A DNA stretch of 64,000 nucleotides from Corylus avellana (Eukaryota > Streptophyta > Magnoliopsida > Fagales > Betulaceae), in NCBI RefSeq assembly GCF_901000735.1, contig NC_081547.1, positions 62,001-126,000 on the forward strand, given 5' to 3'. Numbering within the stretch: position 1 is the first letter of the stretch; every line of letters starts with the position of its first letter. The notes under the pieces are model-generated. The model did not search any database. It saw only the letters and a list, made by a program, of their open reading frames with translations, and was not told where the DNA came from. Positions 44,187 through 52,700 of the stretch are shown piece by piece. The position numbers were made by a program, and so were the translations under genes.

Positions 44187-46851
44187 ATCCAAAATTGCAT
44201 ATTTAGATTTAAGATAAATAACTATTTCATGATAAAAAAAAAAAATTATATATGATTTATTGCTAGTACAAGGTTAGTGAAGTTAATTTTTATAAGTTTA
44301 GAAATAAAAATTAGTTTATCTAATTAATCAAATGATGTGTATATATATATTATGTGTGTGCGCACACTAAAAATCTACTTATAAAGACTTGAGATTGATT
44401 TGTTTAAAATTGTAGATTAAGATTTTATATAAATAGTTTATTTCATGATGAAATATTATATATGATTTATTACTAGTACATGGTTGGTGAAGTTAATTTT
44501 TATAAGTTTATAAATAAAAAATTAGTTTATCTAATAAATTTGAATATTAAAATCATAGTAATTATTAAATCACTAATAATTAGCATGGATTTAAGAAAAG
44601 TGTAAACTATTATAATATCTACTTTATATGAGGAATGAATAACCAAATTGAATAGTTCGTGAACAATCTCAGTCTTTTCGAAAAATAAATTAACCAAGCT
44701 TGAACATATAATTTTTTTGTACTTGTAAAAAAAAATTATCTCAGTGAAAAGCTCAAGCTGGGATTGAACATGAAACAAAACTAAACAAACCAATCTTAAA
44801 TATTCATTACTCTGCGCCACGCAGTTCGATTACACCCCTATATATAAGTGTCCTTTGTGTAGTATGCTAGTCAAACATACATCCAATTGCATTTAAATAT
44901 CCAGTTGTCAAATCATTTAAATTACTGACTCGGACATGTGTTTTGTAATTCCACCATGCTAATCACTACAGTAGAAGTGATGGATTTTTTCTCTACATTC
45001 TTTACCCAAGTGAAAAATAATTGAAACAATAAACATTTTGTGCTGTTTATTAGTTATCAAAGAAAAAAGGGGGAAAACATTGTGCTGTTTCCTGTGTTGG
45101 GTTTTCCCGCTTGCCGGCACTGTTTCCTTTTTTCTTGACGCTATACATCATGAGTGTTGTATGCCACTTAAGTGGTTGCTTCGTGCAAAAAATGTGTAAG
45201 ATAGGACTGTATCCCAGTTATCCCTCCAAGATCCCTCTTAATTGGAACCAACATTGAGTGATGACCAAAAGACCAAAAAGGGGTTTGGCATATTAATTTG
45301 AAAATGGAAAACAACTTGCTTTGTATCCTTGTACCTGGCTGAACATGATAAAAAGAAATTGAAGCAAGAAACTTTTACCATCAAGCTGATCTGTTATGCT
45401 TAGATATTTTGCATGTATAGAAAAGTCTTATATTCTAAGCCAAGCATGCACTGTATTTGTTCAGAAACTATTTTTTTATTTTCTGAAGTAACTTAAATGA
45501 ATTTTTCTTCTGAAGTCACTTTGGATAATTCCTGCCTTAATTGTTCATTGTCTTCTACTTTCTACTTACCAGGTACCTTGTCTTTCTTCTTTTTAACCTT
45601 GACAGATTTTTGAGGGAGCTACACATGTGAATGTCAGTCATGTTGTTCATGATTTGTCATTTGGCCCAAAGTATCCAGGAATCCACAACCCACTTGATGA
45701 GACGGTGCGGATATTGCACGACACAAGTGGAACATTCAAATATTACATAAAGGTATTAATCTACTGGCTTTCTCTTGATTAACCTTAACCTGTAGATCTG
45801 TGGTCTACATTTCAATGTCAGCCTTCGCCAGCTACACTTAGGTTAAGGCCTCAAATAAAGTCTTATTTTGAGTTCCTATAATGATTTTGTGTTCTCCTTC
45901 TGACTCTATGTGAACAATACTTCCCATGTATGCAGATTGTTCCAACTGAATATAGATATCTCTCAAAAGAAGTTTTACCAACTAATCAATTCTCTGTCAC
46001 GGAATACTTTTCCCCCATGAAAGAGTTCGATAGGACATGGCCAGGTTGGTTTATGTGATTCATTCCAATGTTTCCTTCTTTTTTGGGGTGGGGTGGGGTG
46101 TAGACTGGGCTGGGGGTGAATTCTTGATATTGATTATGAGTCCCATTATTTGCAGCTGTCTACTTCTTGTATGATCTGTCACCTATTACTGTGACCATCA
46201 GAGAAGAGCGTCGCAGTTTTCTGCACTTTATCACCCGGCTTTGTGCAGTGTTAGGCGGTACTTTTGCTTTAACGGGTCTGTGTCCTATCTCTATTTTTTT
46301 ATTTGCACCAAAGTCATTATTTGGAAAACAGAAGGCACGTTTAATCCAATTGGGACAAGTATGGGAAAAAAGTCTTCTTTGAAATGCCAAAGAACAGAAA
46401 ATTATGGAATGTTCAGAAATTTTTAATATAATTGGCCTACTTAGTTGTTTTGAATTTGCGCAAGAGGGAAATTTTTGGCTTCAGCTTGCTTAAATTGCCA
46501 CGTTTATGACTACAATATCCTAATTATTTGGCCGACTACTTTTGTCAAAAAAAATGAACCTAAAGAACCAAATTCTTATGTTTCCCACTCATTGGAGTTG
46601 CAATAAGTTGATCTTCTGGAGTCTAGGCCATTTGAAGTTTGATACTTCCTGCTTTAAGTCTCAACATTTCCTTGCGCTTGGGAGCCTTCTCTCATTCATT
46701 TGTTTCCTTCCTGGTGTGTTATGTATCGTCTTTATTGTTTTGATATCTACAACTTTCTTTTACTTTTACCTCAACAGGAATGCTTGACCGTTGGATGTTC
46801 AGGCTTCTTGAGGCTCTGACTAAGCAAAATGCCGGAAGTGTATCCCGGTAA
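21529..46851 (+). CDS. Erv46/ERGIC3-like ER-Golgi cargo receptor, complete
   Basis: Eleven exons: 21529-21616, 21713-21795, 22256-22331, 22430-22497, 37239-37323, 37555-37670, 37782-37865, 45606-45752, 45936-46044, 46156-46275, 46778-46851. They total 1050 nt (349 residues plus TAA) with every phase matching. The protein starts [20 protein letters not shown]. It has an N-terminal membrane segment ([15 protein letters not shown]), a luminal domain with [34 protein letters not shown] and [17 protein letters not shown], and a C-terminal membrane segment ([17 protein letters not shown]). This order is that of ERGIC3/Erv46 proteins, which cycle between ER and Golgi and aid cargo uptake into COPII vesicles. 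Length and sequence recall Arabidopsis AT3G22290 (memory). Introns 4 and 7 are swollen by LINEs. The gene converges on PHYA. Confidence 0.92.
22545..22780. mobile_element. MITE-like element with terminal inverted repeats in intron 4
   Basis: The left end (TTGGAATTGCGTTTGAG) is an imperfect inverted match to the right end (CTCAAATGCAATCTCAAAC). Inside, AAAGCTTTTGCC and AAAAGCACTTTTAAGC blocks add self-complementarity. The size of about 235 bp and absence of coding sequence fit a MITE. TSD not determined. Confidence 0.55.
22781..24019. other. Intron 4 segment without recognised features
   Basis: AT-rich DNA between the MITE and the first LINE. Short reading frames here have no recognisable motifs. 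Confidence 0.5.
24417..28244 (+). mobile_element. LINE family 2, 5'-truncated and decayed, itself carrying a nested LINE
   Basis: Starts in ORF2 at [13 protein letters not shown] and follows the LINE at 30186-36385 through RT ([27 protein letters not shown]) to the zf-RVT domain and poly-A near 28231-28244. Stops (for example a TGA after MWLKE near 24781 and a TAG in QAC*EV near 25111), lost bases around the FADD box (about 25685) and a further frame change near 27240 make it a pseudogene. A second, shorter LINE occupies 26157-27071. Confidence 0.8.
26157..27071 (+). mobile_element. 5'-truncated family 1 LINE inserted into the family 2 LINE
   Basis: Flanked by an exact 17 bp TSD, GGTGAAGAGTTCAAGTA, at 26140-26156 and 27072-27088. 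The insert starts mid-ORF2 ([20 protein letters not shown]), runs through the zf-RVT domain with one frame break near 26567, has the family 3' end TTGCGCCCCTCTGCGC, and closes with poly-A. Deleting it restores [13 protein letters not shown] in the host LINE, the reading found in the related element at 31400. Confidence 0.92.
28480..30170 (+). mobile_element. Old plus-strand LINE, fragmented (third lineage)
   Basis: Recognisable pieces: 28670-28860 ([32 protein letters not shown]), given here as [13 protein letters not shown] then [15 protein letters not shown]; 29385-29755 (RT start with [14 protein letters not shown] and [17 protein letters not shown]); and 29895-30170 ([14 protein letters not shown], then RERNAMSF). 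Multiple stops and internal losses. Its probable tail reappears at 36401-36418 beyond the full-length minus-strand LINE that split it. A non-LINE AT-rich segment at 29760-29895 may be another inserted repeat. Confidence 0.65.
28915..29342 (-). mobile_element. Minus-strand LINE 3' fragment within the old plus-strand LINE
   Basis: The minus strand reads [14 protein letters not shown], then a tail with GGGTTGCGTCTCTC. The A/T-rich tract at 28857-28913 would be its tail region. It separates two pieces of plus-strand ORF2, but the TSD could not be resolved and host sequence appears to have been lost at the junction. Confidence 0.55.
30268..33900 (-). pseudogene. LINE family 2 ORF2 (endonuclease, RT, zf-RVT) with two frameshifts
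   Basis: The ATG at 33898-33900 ([20 protein letters not shown]) overlaps the ORF1 stop as ATGA. Endonuclease motifs: [17 protein letters not shown] and SDHFP. RT motifs: [40 protein letters not shown]. zf-[21 protein letters not shown]. One base appears missing near 32461 (before [12 protein letters not shown]). A two-base loss, probably in a TC repeat, near 31860 disrupts the frame just before FADD. Apart from these shifts all domains are present. The product is not translatable as one protein. Confidence 0.85.
33897..36227 (-). pseudogene. LINE family 2 ORF1 with one in-frame stop
   Basis: Starts at [19 protein letters not shown] (36227; an upstream in-frame ATG at 36260 is also possible). 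It shares [32 protein letters not shown] and [10 protein letters not shown] with family 1 ORF1. A single TAG at 34518-34520 interrupts the frame (DAALH*RMPVMPD); reading continues in the same frame to the TGA at 33897-33899. That the frame stays open on both sides suggests a recent point mutation, such as CAG to TAG. The middle is basic and Pro/Ser-rich with no zinc knuckle. Likely role by family: RNA binding in the LINE ribonucleoprotein. Confidence 0.8.
36401..37238. other. End of intron 4
   Basis: A short A-rich tail at 36407-36418 probably ends the old plus-strand LINE. Beyond it I see only AT-rich intron; the longest minus-strand frame (36601-36990) shows no motif. A short CA-rich stretch lies near 37110. 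Confidence 0.5.
38850..42352 (-). mobile_element. LINE family 1, 5'-truncated minus-strand copy in intron 7
   Basis: The 3' end lies at 38850 (T run, then the inverse of TTGCGCCCCTCTGCGC). ORF2 runs upstream to a break near 42350, inside the endonuclease domain ([13 protein letters not shown]). It is close to the elements at 10560-20866 but clearly older. I looked for a TSD around both ends and found none I trust. It lies antisense in an intron of the ERGIC3-like gene. Confidence 0.85.
38931..42352 (-). pseudogene. LINE family 1 ORF2, truncated, two nonsense codons
   Basis: The frame is open except for TAG at 42177-42179 ([14 protein letters not shown]) and TAG at 39594-39596 (RPV*DWEMDL, where family 1 has VQDWELDL). 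RT motifs are intact ([19 protein letters not shown]), as is zf-RVT ([18 protein letters not shown]). Both stops are explained by single transitions (TGG to TAG, CAG to TAG), the pattern expected of methylated-cytosine decay. The endonuclease N-terminus is missing. Confidence 0.85.
42860..43860 (-). mobile_element. Divergent LINE ORF2 fragment in intron 7
   Basis: The minus strand gives [50 protein letters not shown] and [15 protein letters not shown], then the linker region toward the C-terminal domain. Stops and shifts are frequent. It differs from families 1 and 2 at many positions, so it belongs to another lineage. Both ends are truncated. Confidence 0.75.
44149..44186. repeat. (CA)12 followed by (TA)7 microsatellite
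   Basis: Perfect CA run from 44149 to 44172 passing into TA to 44186, within intron 7. Confidence 0.95.
44195..44540. repeat. Diverged direct duplication in intron 7
   Basis: A block of about 110-130 bp containing TATATGATTTATTGCTAGTA and GTGAAGTTAATTTTTATAAG (about 44210-44330) recurs at about 44420-44535. A short tandem segmental duplication with a period near 215 bp. Downstream to 45605 I see no further feature. Confidence 0.75.
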
Positions 46852-47700
46852 AGTGAGGGTTTACTATAACCATGAATTTCACATGGCATCTCCAAGGGAT
46901 TCTTGATGCAAGCAACGTGATTAATTTCTTGACTTTCAGCATGTGACCTTGGATATGAAATTCAAAGGCAAGAGTCAAACTCGACATTGCTCGTGTATTT
47001 TCTTTTTTTCTTTTTTCCCCTAAACCATTTCAAGTGACTTTCTGTGAAGTTTGTCTTATTTAATGAATAGAGAACAGGTACTTACCCGAAAGAGAGAAAT
47101 GTGTGTTTTGTATCTTTTACTTATCTCTTGTCCATCTCAATATAAGAAATGGAATATGTGAGACCACATATTCAAATCTACCATTGAATATGTGAGATCA
47201 CATGTTTGGTGCGGAAGTAAAGGTATCACCTGAATGAAACAATGGAATACCAACTTTGCAAGTAATGCACAAGTCCCTAAAAGAAACAATGGAATATCAA
47301 TTTTGTAATTATTCTAAAATATTAACATTGCAATTTTTTTTTTTTGACATGTCCACACAAGAGGAGGGAGAGAAAATTTGAATTAGTGATATTCGCTTTA
47401 TAAGGCGTAGTTTTCAGCCGATTGAATTACTCTTTAAAGACAACATGGCAATTCTAATACTTACTAAAAAAAAGTTAATAATTAGTTATGATTATTATGT
47501 CAGCATTATGAGATACAAATGTGGTATATTGAATTACCACTCTTTCTTCTTTTAAATTAAATTAAATTAAATTTTAAAAAAAATAAAAAAAATAAAAAAT
47601 AAAAGAAATGGTAGGTAAATTGATCTTATGATTTGAGGTCGAGACAAATGGTTGTGTTTTAAAGAGTGACAAAACACTCTTTGAGGTAAGCAACCAAAAA
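46852..47700. other. 3' flank of the ERGIC3-like gene
   Basis: AT-rich sequence following the TAA at 46849-46851, including a T run at 47335-47345. No reading frame or repeat that I can name. Confidence 0.5.
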
Positions 47701-47891
47701 GAAAGTCATAGTTAAAAAAGTTGACAAAATTTGTTAATGTGCCTACATTAATACCAATCATATTGTAACATGTGTCACTTACAATACAATACAAAAAAAA
47801 ATAATAATAATAAAAAAAAATTAAAAAAAAAGGACAAAATTTGTTAATGTACTTACCACATTAATACCAATCATATTATAACACATGTCAC

Positions 47892-47935
<44 letters not shown>
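47700..47935. repeat. Tandem duplication of about 80 bp ending in an (AT)n tract
   Basis: The block with AAAATTTGTTAATGTGCC and ATTAATACCAATCATATT at about 47722-47792 recurs at about 47835-47900 with small changes. A perfect AT run follows at 47897-47935. Confidence 0.8.
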
Positions 47936-47941
<6 letters not shown>

Positions 47942-48261
47942 AAAAAATAAAATAGAATGATAGTCCAACAGCCTTTGGCTAAAGAGAGAAGGATCCCAGT
48001 TGAAATGCAGTGAGGGCAAATTTGTCTAAAAATTTTGTCAAAAAAAATGTGGACAATTTTGCCCTCCTAAATGCACTAACTTGATGCTCTCCAATTCATT
48101 TGATATGAAGATAATCAGTTTCCTTAGCTAAAGGGGGGGTTACTGAACCAATCCAAGACACTAATTTTGATTATTTATAAATTATGTCTTTGGTAATTTG
48201 TACATAACCAACACTTTTAAAAAAATAATAATAATAATTAAATAAAATAAATAAATTATAT

Positions 48262-48361
48262 NNNNNNNNNNNNNNNNNNNNNNNNNNNNNNNNNNNNNNN
48301 NNNNNNNNNNNNNNNNNNNNNNNNNNNNNNNNNNNNNNNNNNNNNNNNNNNNNNNNNNNNN
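48262..48361. other. Assembly gap, 100 N, with repeated flanks
   Basis: CACTTTTAAAAAAATAATA lies left of the gap (from about 48211) and again directly right of it (48362). As at 12426, the gap may be an unresolved overlap rather than missing DNA. Confidence 0.95.
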
Positions 48362-49705
48362 CACTTTTAAAAAAATAATAGAAAAAAAATAATTAACAGT
48401 AAGCAATTTGAGTATCCCAACAAAAGTGTAATTTAGCCTGGAATCTGAAAGAACTCCCTATTTGCACATGCCATTCTAAACTATTAATGGAAATGCTAAT
48501 ACTCACAGCAGAATTAACCACCTTTTCAAGGCTTCTGCCATCCTCCCAAATTTATATATATAATTTAAAAAGAACTACCTCTCTCAACAACAATCTCCCA
48601 AACAAACATTCTAGTTCCACCCCCTGCCCTTATGAACAGTTGAACACATAAACCCACACTTTGATACCAATGTAATCCAAGTACTCAATTTCCAGAAATA
48701 ACACTTTCTAACAAATTTTACCAAACGTTAACTACGACTTTAAAAATTGTGTTTTTATAAACTATATTTTCAATTCACACCTTTTAAAACCGTAATTTTA
48801 AACAGACTCTTAGCTGCCCTATTTTCTGACACGTATGATTCAATGGAGTATAGCTGCAAGGAAATAACAGGTATATAAGAACCATTAATAAGGTCAATAA
48901 GACATACGTTGATTTGGCTTGTTTGCTCCCCCAAAGGATTACCAAGCACAGTAGTCTGTCTCACGTTTTTACAGTCATTACTTCTAGATACAGGAGCTAC
49001 TATCGACCAAAGTACAAAACTCTTACCCTGCAGCCGAAGTCCTAAATTGTAGATATCAGTTTTGAAGATTGCCTTTCTATCCGCCGAACTTATCGGACTG
49101 ACTTGGTTGACATAAACAAGCTCTTTGGAAAATCCAATCTGGGTCCAAGAAGCAACGTTTAGATTTTGCTGGGATGGGACACCAAAATTATTTAGTAAAG
49201 ACCACGAAAGGTAATCCATGCTGGTCAGGTAGTCTCTTTGGAAGCACAATTGGTGCAGAGTGCTCGAGTTCTATACAAATGGAAACTTCTAAATCAAAGT
49301 TAAAGGCAAGCCTTTTCTTTCAATCCCCAGCCAAATGACTACAGAAACAACCCATCCATCCACCCAATTCAGCATCTTGGACCTTATGCAGAAGGTTTTT
49401 CCATACCGAAGCTGTATTTGAAGCCAGTAAATTATTAGCTCTCCTCAAAGCCAGATTGCTCGAGAAGGAACACGGAAAAAATCCGCCAAAGAGTAAATCA
49501 CACCGATCTAAGATTTGCCATGCAATGGTGAAGAAGATTATAAAACATAACAACACCTGCTCATTTACAGGTTGAACCAAAACAAATGTCCAAGAAGATA
49601 AATAAATAAATGAAAATCACATAGCAAGTCAAATACAGCTTTGAGTTTCTGTTCCCCTGCAACTGTACATAACAGATTGCACAACATTTTCTCCTTGAAA
49701 ATCCT
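48362..49705 (-). other. PHYA 3' UTR and convergent intergenic region
   Basis: Lies between the convergent ends of the ERGIC3-like gene and PHYA. A 159-codon open frame at 48770-49249 (minus) has no motif I recognise and no clear splice link to PHYA; I treat it as chance or 3' UTR. Confidence 0.45.
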
Positions 49706-52700
49706 TCAGGCCTGCAACTTATGTGCTGCAGCAAGTTCAACAGAAATGATGAGGGTTGATTTGCCTGCTTCCCTCAGATACCGTACATCTCCATTCATGA
49801 GTTTTAATAGCATTCTGCTAATGAACAGGCTGATGCCCTCCTCAGATGCATCTCCATCACTTCCAAACATCTGGTTCAGCAATGCTTCTGGCACCCCTCC
49901 GCCTGAATGTGTTATCCTGATCCAAGGAATTAAGAGGCTATGATTTTGGATGAATATAAATAGAGACTATAACAGTGCATGTGAACGTAGAAGTCAGAAG
50001 CAAGTAAATACAAGTTTAATCTATTCACAAGGTCATGTATTTGTCCTTGTCATCTAGTCACAAGCACAACTGAAGTGAAAAATATATTTTATGAACTCCT
50101 ATGTCAATTTGTGCCCGATTCGTTAGTACCTGAGCTCAAGATGTGCAAGATGAACAGATTGCCCCAACTGATCTTTGGTCAAACTGGCTGCAAGAATGAG
50201 CTGGCCTCCAGTTGCAGTGTAGTTGACTGATATCGACAAGAAATCAGCTAAGACCTGTTGAAGCCTAAGGCTATCACCATATAATGTTTCGTTCACAATC
50301 TCCTTTGCCACATCATTGACCATTCGGATTCCCTTTCCATTGCTCTTTGTCATGACTTGACTTATAGAGGCAACCAGTACTTCATTCAGTGTAAACTCAA
50401 CCATTTCGAGATCCAAGTAGCTGTAGAGAATTCATAAAACAAAGGGGAAAAAATATTAGATTACAACAGATCATAACAAGAATTAAAACTGCAGAAACAG
50501 AGTTACTCCCTCTGTGCAATAGCAAGCATCTCTTCTACAAAAGAATGTGTGTGTTAAAACCAAGAATCTTCTAGGTGTATAAAGACAGAAAATCTGATGC
50601 ATAATTTTACCAGAAGTTCTTCTCACCCTAGGTGTTACAATACTAGTAATAATGCATTCAGAATTGATATAGTAGTCAATCTAAGAACCTAACCCTGATC
50701 ATTGCAGGGAAATTAAATGTAGCAGCGTAAGGATGTTTCAGGAAAAATTATCTAATTGTTTTCCTTGTATAAGGTATTTATTCCTCCACTGTCATCAAGC
50801 AATACAGAACAAAGTGCAGATTACAGAATTTTTTTTTGAGAAATGAATGTAGTTGTAAACATGTCAAAGGGAAGAAAAGTCACTATTTAGAGATTAAATA
50901 TAATCATACCCAACCTAAAAAAGCTTTGATCAAAAATCTCTCTTTTGTTTCTCGAGAGAGATTTTATGGAAAACCCTTAGGTTTTTCCTCTTCCGTCTCT
51001 TTCTAGAGACTTTCCACCTCCCTCTGGGAGTGCCTTCCGGGGGAGGAGGTATGGTCTCCATCCTCCTCCCCTCTCCTCTTCTTGTTTCTCTCTTCCTTTT
51101 TCCCTTGTTTTCTCTTGTTTCTCTCAGTTTTTTGCCTTTCCTTGTCTCACCACAGCGCCGACTCCTGCCCTCCACCTTTTTTCCGTTCTCAGCCTCCACT
51201 CACAGCCCCTCACCGCCGCCCTCTACCTTGGATTAGCTGGGTATTTCAGATCTAGTTTCCCAAAAACTAGATCTGCTTTTCCACGTCGGTGCAGCCACCA
51301 AACGCGCCTCGCAATCTTCTCCACCGGCCTCCCTGCTCTTCACTGCTGTTCTATACGTCTCCTCTGGGCCCCCACTCGATGGCGTGTGGCTTGCACACTC
51401 AAGCCAGACTTTGCTTGTGACGTCCCACATCGCCTAGGTATGGAAATGGGAATGTCCTTAAATATATACTACACCCTTAATGATAACAACGCGTTTTAAA
51501 GCCGTGATGGACATGATCTCATCAGAACTCCGCGGTTAAACGTACTTTATCTAGAGTAGTACCAGGATGAGTGACCTCCTGGGAAGTCTGGTTTAGGGGA
51601 GCCAAAAGCGGACAATATTGTGTGTCATTGAGGTGAGGTGTTACAAATGGTATCAAAGCCATAGCCGAGCCTGAGATGGGGGGAGCGTGCACAAGCCCAT
51701 GAAGGTCGGTAGCGGGCACTCGTTGGGACGGACGCCAAGAATGGGCTAATCCCATGAGGGTCGCCAGCGGGGACGCTGGGTCCTAAGAGGGGGTGATTGT
51801 GACGTCTCACATCACTTGGGTATAGAGATGGGGATGTGCTTAAATGTATACTACACCCTTAATGACAACAACGCGTTTTAAAGTCATGATGGACATGATC
51901 CCATCAGAACTCCGCAGTTAAGCGTGCTTTATCTAGAGTAATACTAGGATGGGTGACCTCCTGGGAAGTTTAGTTTGGGGGAGCCAAAAGCAGACAATAT
52001 TGTGTATCATTAAGGTGGGGTGTTACAAATGGTATCAGAGCCATAGCCCACCCTGAGATGGGGGGAGCGTGCACAAGCCCATGAGGGTCGCCAACGAGGA
52101 CGTTGGGTCCTAAGAGGGGGTGATTGTGACGTCCCACATTGCCTAGGTATGGAAAAAATGATGTGTTTATATGGAATTTACTCTCTCTAAATGGTATGAG
52201 GCCTTTTGGGGGATAAACCTAATAATAAAACCGTACGGGCTTGGCCCAAAGCGGACAATATCATACTATTTGTAGCAGGGTGTTACAAATGGTATCAAAG
52301 TCATAGCCCAGCCTGAGATGGGGGGAGTGTGCACAAGCCCATAAAGGTCGCTAGCGTACTCGCTGGGACGGACGCCAAGAATGGGCTAATCCCATGAGGG
52401 TCGCCAACGGGGATGCTGGGTCCTAAGAGGGGGTGATTGTGACGTCCCACATCGCCTGAATATGGAGATGGGGATATGCTTGAATATATACTACACCCTT
52501 AATGACAACAACGCGTTTTAAAGCCATGATGGACATGATCCCATCAGAACTCTATAGTTAAGCATGCTCTATCTGGAGTAGTACTAGGATGGGTGACCTC
52601 CTGGGAAGTCTGGTTTGGGAAAGCCAAAAGCGGACAATATTATGTGTCATTTAAGTGGGGTGTTACATTGCTCTTCACCATCACTGCCGCTCACCGACGT

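Larger units (their letters stand above)
51416..52667 (+). mobile_element. Cassandra-type TRIM with four LTRs and three internal domains
   Basis: A single 5 bp TSD, TTGCT, flanks the whole array (51411-51415 and 52668-52672). LTRs begin TGTGACGT and end GTGTTACA. Each internal domain starts with a Met-tRNA-type primer site (TGGTATCAAAGCC or TGGTATCAGAGCC) and ends with a polypurine stretch (CCTAAGAGGGGGTGAT). Internal domains are 152, 97 and 150 bp. Three LTRs contain 5S rRNA-like sequence, the hallmark of Cassandra. No coding capacity, as expected for a TRIM. One TSD around four LTRs implies a multimer made by recombination or present at insertion. Confidence 0.93.

Noticed and set aside
48770..49249. 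159-codon minus-strand frame downstream of PHYA
   Set aside because: No motif and no splice connection to PHYA; may be 3' UTR or chance.
51515..51588. 5S rRNA gene
   Set aside because: The 5S-like stretches (also 51897-51971 and 52537-52610) are incomplete and lie inside LTRs with primer sites and a TSD, so they belong to a Cassandra TRIM and are not rRNA genes.
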